Of a stretch of DNA of 64,000 bases, positions 61,819-64,000 are shown one piece after another. Source of the stretch: Pseudonocardia sp. HH130629-09 (GTDB lineage: Bacteria; Actinomycetota; Actinomycetes; Mycobacteriales; Pseudonocardiaceae); the NCBI RefSeq assembly GCF_001294645.1, contig NZ_CP011868.1, positions 2,170,001 to 2,234,000 of the forward strand. The letters run 5' to 3'. The notes below the pieces were generated by a model. The model had not been told where the DNA came from. It did not search any database and was given only the letters and a program-made list of their open reading frames with translations. The translations under genes and the position numbers were made by a program. Position 1 is the first letter of the stretch, and each line of letters begins with the position of its first letter.

Positions 61819-62325
61819 ATGCGGGCACGGGGACGGAGCCGGATCGTCGGGCTCCTCGTGGCGGGTGTCGCACTGAGCGGTGCCCTCGCCGGGCTCGTGG
61901 TGGGCCCCGCCCTCGCCGAGCCGTCGGAGCAGCCCGACCCTACGGACCGGCAGTTCGCGACGGGCTCGCTCGTCGCCGGGACGCCGTGCACCTCCTCGGC
62001 GCGCGCCTGTGTGGACCTCGCGAGCCGCTCCACCTGGCTGATCGAGGCGGGCCAGGTCGTCGCCGGGCCGGTCGCGATGCGCCCGGGCGACCCGGAGGCC
62101 CCCACGCCGACCGGCACCTTCGCCGTGCAGTGGAAGGCCGAGCAGTGGACCAGCCGGGAGCGGCTGACCCAGATGCCGTGGTCGGTGTTCTTCGCCCAGG
62201 GCGGGATCGCCTTCCACCAGGGCGACCTCTCGACCCCGTCGGCCGGGTGCGTCAAGCTCGGCGAGTCCGATGCGCGCCAGTGGTTCGAGAACCTGCAGGT
62301 CGGCGACCAGGTGCAGATCCACTGA
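61819..62325 (+). CDS. Secreted L,D-transpeptidase (YkuD domain)
   Basis: 168 residues: a Sec signal (basic N-terminus, hydrophobic core 9-30, cleavage likely after ALA at 31-33), then a compact YkuD domain with PTPTGTF and the active-site block HQGDLSTPSAGCVKL, in which His133 and Cys144 form the catalytic pair. It forms 3-3 peptidoglycan crosslinks outside the membrane. Its length lacks the immunoglobulin-like domains of mycobacterial Ldt enzymes. ATG at 61819 has GGAGGAG upstream. It lies 65 nt before blaI, so cell-wall remodelling and the BlaI/M56 pair are neighbours. Confidence 0.87.
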   Translation: MRARGRSRIVGLLVAGVALSGALAGLVVGPALAEPSEQPDPTDRQFATGSLVAGTPCTSSARACVDLASRSTWLIEAGQVVAGPVAMRPGDPEAPTPTGTFAVQWKAEQWTSRERLTQMPWSVFFAQGGIAFHQGDLSTPSAGCVKLGESDARQWFENLQVGDQVQIH

Positions 62326-62360
62326 CGACACACCCGGGTGTGAGCCATCTCCCGCGGGGG

Positions 62361-62377
62361 TTCTACGCGCAGTAGAA
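62361..62377 (+). promoter_or_regulatory. BlaI operator dyad in front of blaI
   Basis: TTCTAC-N5-GTAGAA, a perfect 6-bp dyad around 5 nt, ends 9 nt before the TAGGAT -10 and so covers the -35 region. It is identical in arms and spacing to site 2 upstream of cydA (8650-8666). BlaI/MecI-family repressors bind dyads of this kind, so this is probably the autoregulatory operator. Confidence 0.75.
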
Positions 62378-62386
62378 AGGTTCGCG

Positions 62387-62392
62387 TAGGAT
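62387..62392 (+). promoter_or_regulatory. -10 (TAGGAT) of the blaI promoter
   Basis: TAGGAT followed by 7 nt and GTG at 62400. An in-frame ATG at 62391 overlaps the hexamer, so the GTG is the more likely start of a leaderless message. Confidence 0.55.
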
Positions 62393-62399
62393 GACCTAC

Positions 62400-62741
62400 G
62401 TGACGAGTCTGGGCGAGTTGGAGCGGGCGGTCATGAACGTCCTCTGGGAGTCGGACCGGGACATGACGGCCCGTGAGGTGCAGGATCAGCTCGCCGACCG
62501 CGACCTGGCCACGACGACCGTGCTCACCGTCCTCGGTCGGCTCGAGCGCAAGCAGCTGGTCCGGCGCATCCGCGACGGCCGCGCCCACCACTACCGCCCG
62601 GTGGCCAGCCGGGAGGACCACGTGGCCGAGCTGATGACCGACGCGCTCGACGACGCGTCCGACCGCGGTGCCGCCCTCGCGCGGTTCCTCGGTTCGATGT
62701 CGGAGGAGGAGCGGTCGCGCCTGCGTGACCTGCTCGGCTGA
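62400..62741 (+). CDS. blaI: BlaI/MecI-family transcriptional repressor
   Basis: 113 residues: an N-terminal winged helix (LGELERAVMNVLWESDRDMTAREVQDQLADRDLATTTVLTVLGRLERKQLVRRIRDGRAHHY) and a C-terminal dimerisation helix pair. The start is GTG at 62400, which fits the usual MTxLGxLERxVM N-terminus and the leaderless promoter; ATG at 62391 would add three residues. Such repressors dissociate when an M56 protease cleaves them after an envelope signal, and the M56 gene follows after 79 nt. The dyads in front of this gene and of cydA suggest it represses both itself and cytochrome bd. Confidence 0.9.
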   Translation: MTSLGELERAVMNVLWESDRDMTAREVQDQLADRDLATTTVLTVLGRLERKQLVRRIRDGRAHHYRPVASREDHVAELMTDALDDASDRGAALARFLGSMSEEERSRLRDLLG

Positions 62742-62820
62742 GGGCCGGACGGTCGAGGATCCTGTCCGGTCGCGGGGGTGATGCGGCGCCGCGGCGCGCC
62801 CTCCGCGACGATGTGACGCG

Positions 62821-63726
62821 ATGGAGCTGACCGCGCTCGGACTCGGACTGCTCGGCGTACTGCTCGCCGAGCCGGTCAGCCGTGCCCTGGCCCGGGCGCG
62901 CTGGCCCGGCCGCGACCCGGTCGGCGCGCTGCTGCTGTGGCAGGCCGTCGGGCTCGGCGGCGGCATCTCGCTGTTCGGTGCCGGGCTGGCCTACGGGCTC
63001 TCCCCGATGGGGGAGAGCCTGCCCTCGGCGGCCGCCGCGCTGGCGTCGTCGCTGTCGGCCGGGGAGTGGCCGGAGCAGATGGACCCGTTGCACGTCGGGG
63101 CGCTGCTCATCGCGGTCGGGGTGCTGCTGCGGCTGCTGTCGGTGCTGGTGATCACCACCGTGCGGACGCTGCGGGCCCGCCGCCGCCACCGCGACCTGCT
63201 CGACGTGCTCGCGTCGCCCTGGCCCTACGCCTCCGGTACCCGCGTGCTCGACCATCCCGTACCGGTCGCCTACTGCCTGCCCGGGCGCAGCTCCCGGCTG
63301 GTGGTGTCGGCGGGGGTGCTGGACGCTCTCGACACCGCCGGGGTCGTCGCGGTGCTCGCGCACGAGCGGGCGCACCTGCGCGAACGCCACGACCTGGTCG
63401 TGCTGCCCTTCGTCGCGTGGGGTGCGACGGCGCCGTTCGTGCGCGGCATGGTGCACGCCCAGCTCGCGGTGGCCCGGCTGATCGAGATGCGGGCCGACGA
63501 CGTCGCCCGCAAGCTCTGCGACCCGACCGAGCTGGCGACCGCGCTCAAGGCCGTCGGCGGGTCCGCGCCGGCGGCGGCGCTGTCCTCGTTCACCGATGCG
63601 CTGGAGGCCCGGATCGATCGGATCACCGCGCCGCCGGCCCCGCTGCCGCGTGTCGTGCACGGGCTGGTCCGGCTGGTCGCGGTCGTGCTGGTGGCGGTGC
63701 CGGTGTGGCTGCTGGTGGCCCCGTGA
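62821..63726 (+). CDS. M56-family membrane metalloprotease (BlaR1-like, no sensor domain)
   Basis: 301 residues with membrane helices at the N-terminus, around 90-120 and at the C-terminus, and the gluzincin motif HERAH (His181, Glu182, His185) with the third zinc ligand probably the Glu in RLIEMRADD. The penicillin-binding sensor domain of BlaR1/MecR1 is missing, as in the mycobacterial Rv1845c-type protein, so the activating signal is not a beta-lactam bound to this protein. It probably cleaves BlaI in the membrane-proximal cytosol. The stop overlaps the GTG of the next gene (GTGA, 63723-63726). Confidence 0.87.
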   Translation: MELTALGLGLLGVLLAEPVSRALARARWPGRDPVGALLLWQAVGLGGGISLFGAGLAYGLSPMGESLPSAAAALASSLSAGEWPEQMDPLHVGALLIAVGVLLRLLSVLVITTVRTLRARRRHRDLLDVLASPWPYASGTRVLDHPVPVAYCLPGRSSRLVVSAGVLDALDTAGVVAVLAHERAHLRERHDLVVLPFVAWGATAPFVRGMVHAQLAVARLIEMRADDVARKLCDPTELATALKAVGGSAPAAALSSFTDALEARIDRITAPPAPLPRVVHGLVRLVAVVLVAVPVWLLVAP

Positions 63727-64000
63727 GCGGCCCGGTCCGGGCGTTCCCCGGGGCGGAGGCGCTGGTGCGGGTGCACGCGGCGTCGCTGCCCCAGCCCGAC
63801 CAGCTGGCCGGGCCGTTCGTCGCCCGGCTGCTCGTCGCCGCGCTCTCGCCGCTGCCCGCACCGACGGTGGCGGCGTTCGCCCACGCGGCGGGCACCCGGG
63901 TGCGGCCCGGCGACGACGTGGCGTCGCGGCCGCCCGGGGCGCCCGCGGACGCCGACTACCTGCAGGGACTGCCGGTCGCCGCGGACGACGAGCGCTCCGG
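63723..64000 (+). CDS. Unrecognised protein coupled to the M56 protease, cut by the window end
   Basis: The GTG at 63723 overlaps the M56 stop by 4 nt and the frame stays open to the end of the window (about 92 codons). The visible part is Ala/Pro-rich and soluble, beginning VSGPVRAFPGAEALVRVHAAS, with no membrane segment or motif that I recognise. Position and coupling suggest a function linked to the BlaI/M56 signalling pair, which is inference. Confidence 0.6.
   Translation, partial: MSGPVRAFPGAEALVRVHAASLPQPDQLAGPFVARLLVAALSPLPAPTVAAFAHAAGTRVRPGDDVASRPPGAPADADYLQGLPVAADDERS

Noticed and set aside
62743..62771. Terminator or attenuator between blaI and the M56 gene
   Set aside because: An imperfect 8-bp stem is present, but it is weak, and the two genes are expected to be co-transcribed.

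Overview
The window is 64 kb of very GC-rich DNA (about three quarters G+C by eye), with dense, often overlapping genes, many GTG starts and actinobacterial hallmarks: an IdeR/DmdR-type iron box, a DUF742 protein, an F420-type LLM oxidoreductase, a BlaI/M56 pair without a beta-lactam sensor, an EchA6-like crotonase and a cydABDC operon. I infer a mycelial or nocardioform actinomycete, most likely in the Pseudonocardiaceae (Pseudonocardia-like). That placement is inference from gene content, not from a marker gene. I saw no rRNA, tRNA or CRISPR array.

Layout. 0-2.3 kb: an SDR reductase and a secreted glycosidase-like lipoprotein, convergent across a 20-bp-stem terminator. 2.4-8.7 kb: cydABDC (cytochrome bd oxidase plus its CydDC exporter) on the minus strand, with two tandem dyads upstream that match the dyad in front of blaI at the other end of the window. 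8.7-11.1 kb: an alpha/beta hydrolase and a molybdopterin oxidoreductase/FAD reductase pair. 11.3-16.7 kb: mutA-mutB-meaB (methylmalonyl-CoA mutase and its chaperone), with a seven-copy 14-bp tandem repeat between mutB and meaB. 16.7-28.9 kb: a mixed region with two acyl/alcohol dehydrogenases, an HpaI-like aldolase, a GntR/membrane-protein pair, an orphan DUF742 protein, and three genes (VanZ-RDD, an iron-siderophore binding lipoprotein, a GGDEF-EAL protein) each cut by one in-frame stop codon. 29-39.4 kb: a Ski2-like helicase divergent from a remarkable fusion of an apparently dead ATP-dependent DNA-ligase module to a LytS-type kinase segment, then beta-phosphoglucomutase plus GH65 phosphorylase, then a HelD-type RNA-polymerase-recycling ATPase. 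39.38-40.48 kb: a complete IS481-family element that supplies the stop codon of the neighbouring cbiO. 40.5-43.0 kb: a cobalt/nickel ECF transporter (cbiM, a PDGLE protein, cbiQ, cbiO). 43.2-50.2 kb: a surface-polysaccharide locus with two GT2 enzymes, a flippase and several unnamed membrane proteins. 50.2-54.6 kb: a succinate-semialdehyde dehydrogenase, a two-subunit acyl-CoA dehydrogenase and a flavin/F420-type oxidase-fold protein. 54.7-57.3 kb: ornithine-type decarboxylase plus a SpeD-SpeE fusion (polyamine synthesis). 57.4-64 kb: an SGNH esterase, a FUSC transporter, an EchA6-like protein, an L,D-transpeptidase, blaI, an M56 protease and one gene that runs off the end.

Two regulatory patterns stand out. 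First, the dyad TTCTAC-N5-GTAGAA occurs before blaI and before cydA, so the cell-wall/M56-linked BlaI repressor probably also controls cytochrome bd. Second, many genes have a TANNNT-like hexamer 6 to 8 nt before a GTG/ATG start, which suggests widespread leaderless transcription and decides several starts.

The item I rate as most novel is the pseudo-ligase/LytS-kinase fusion at 31645-33588. The best experimentally testable regulatory inference is the BlaI-cyd link.
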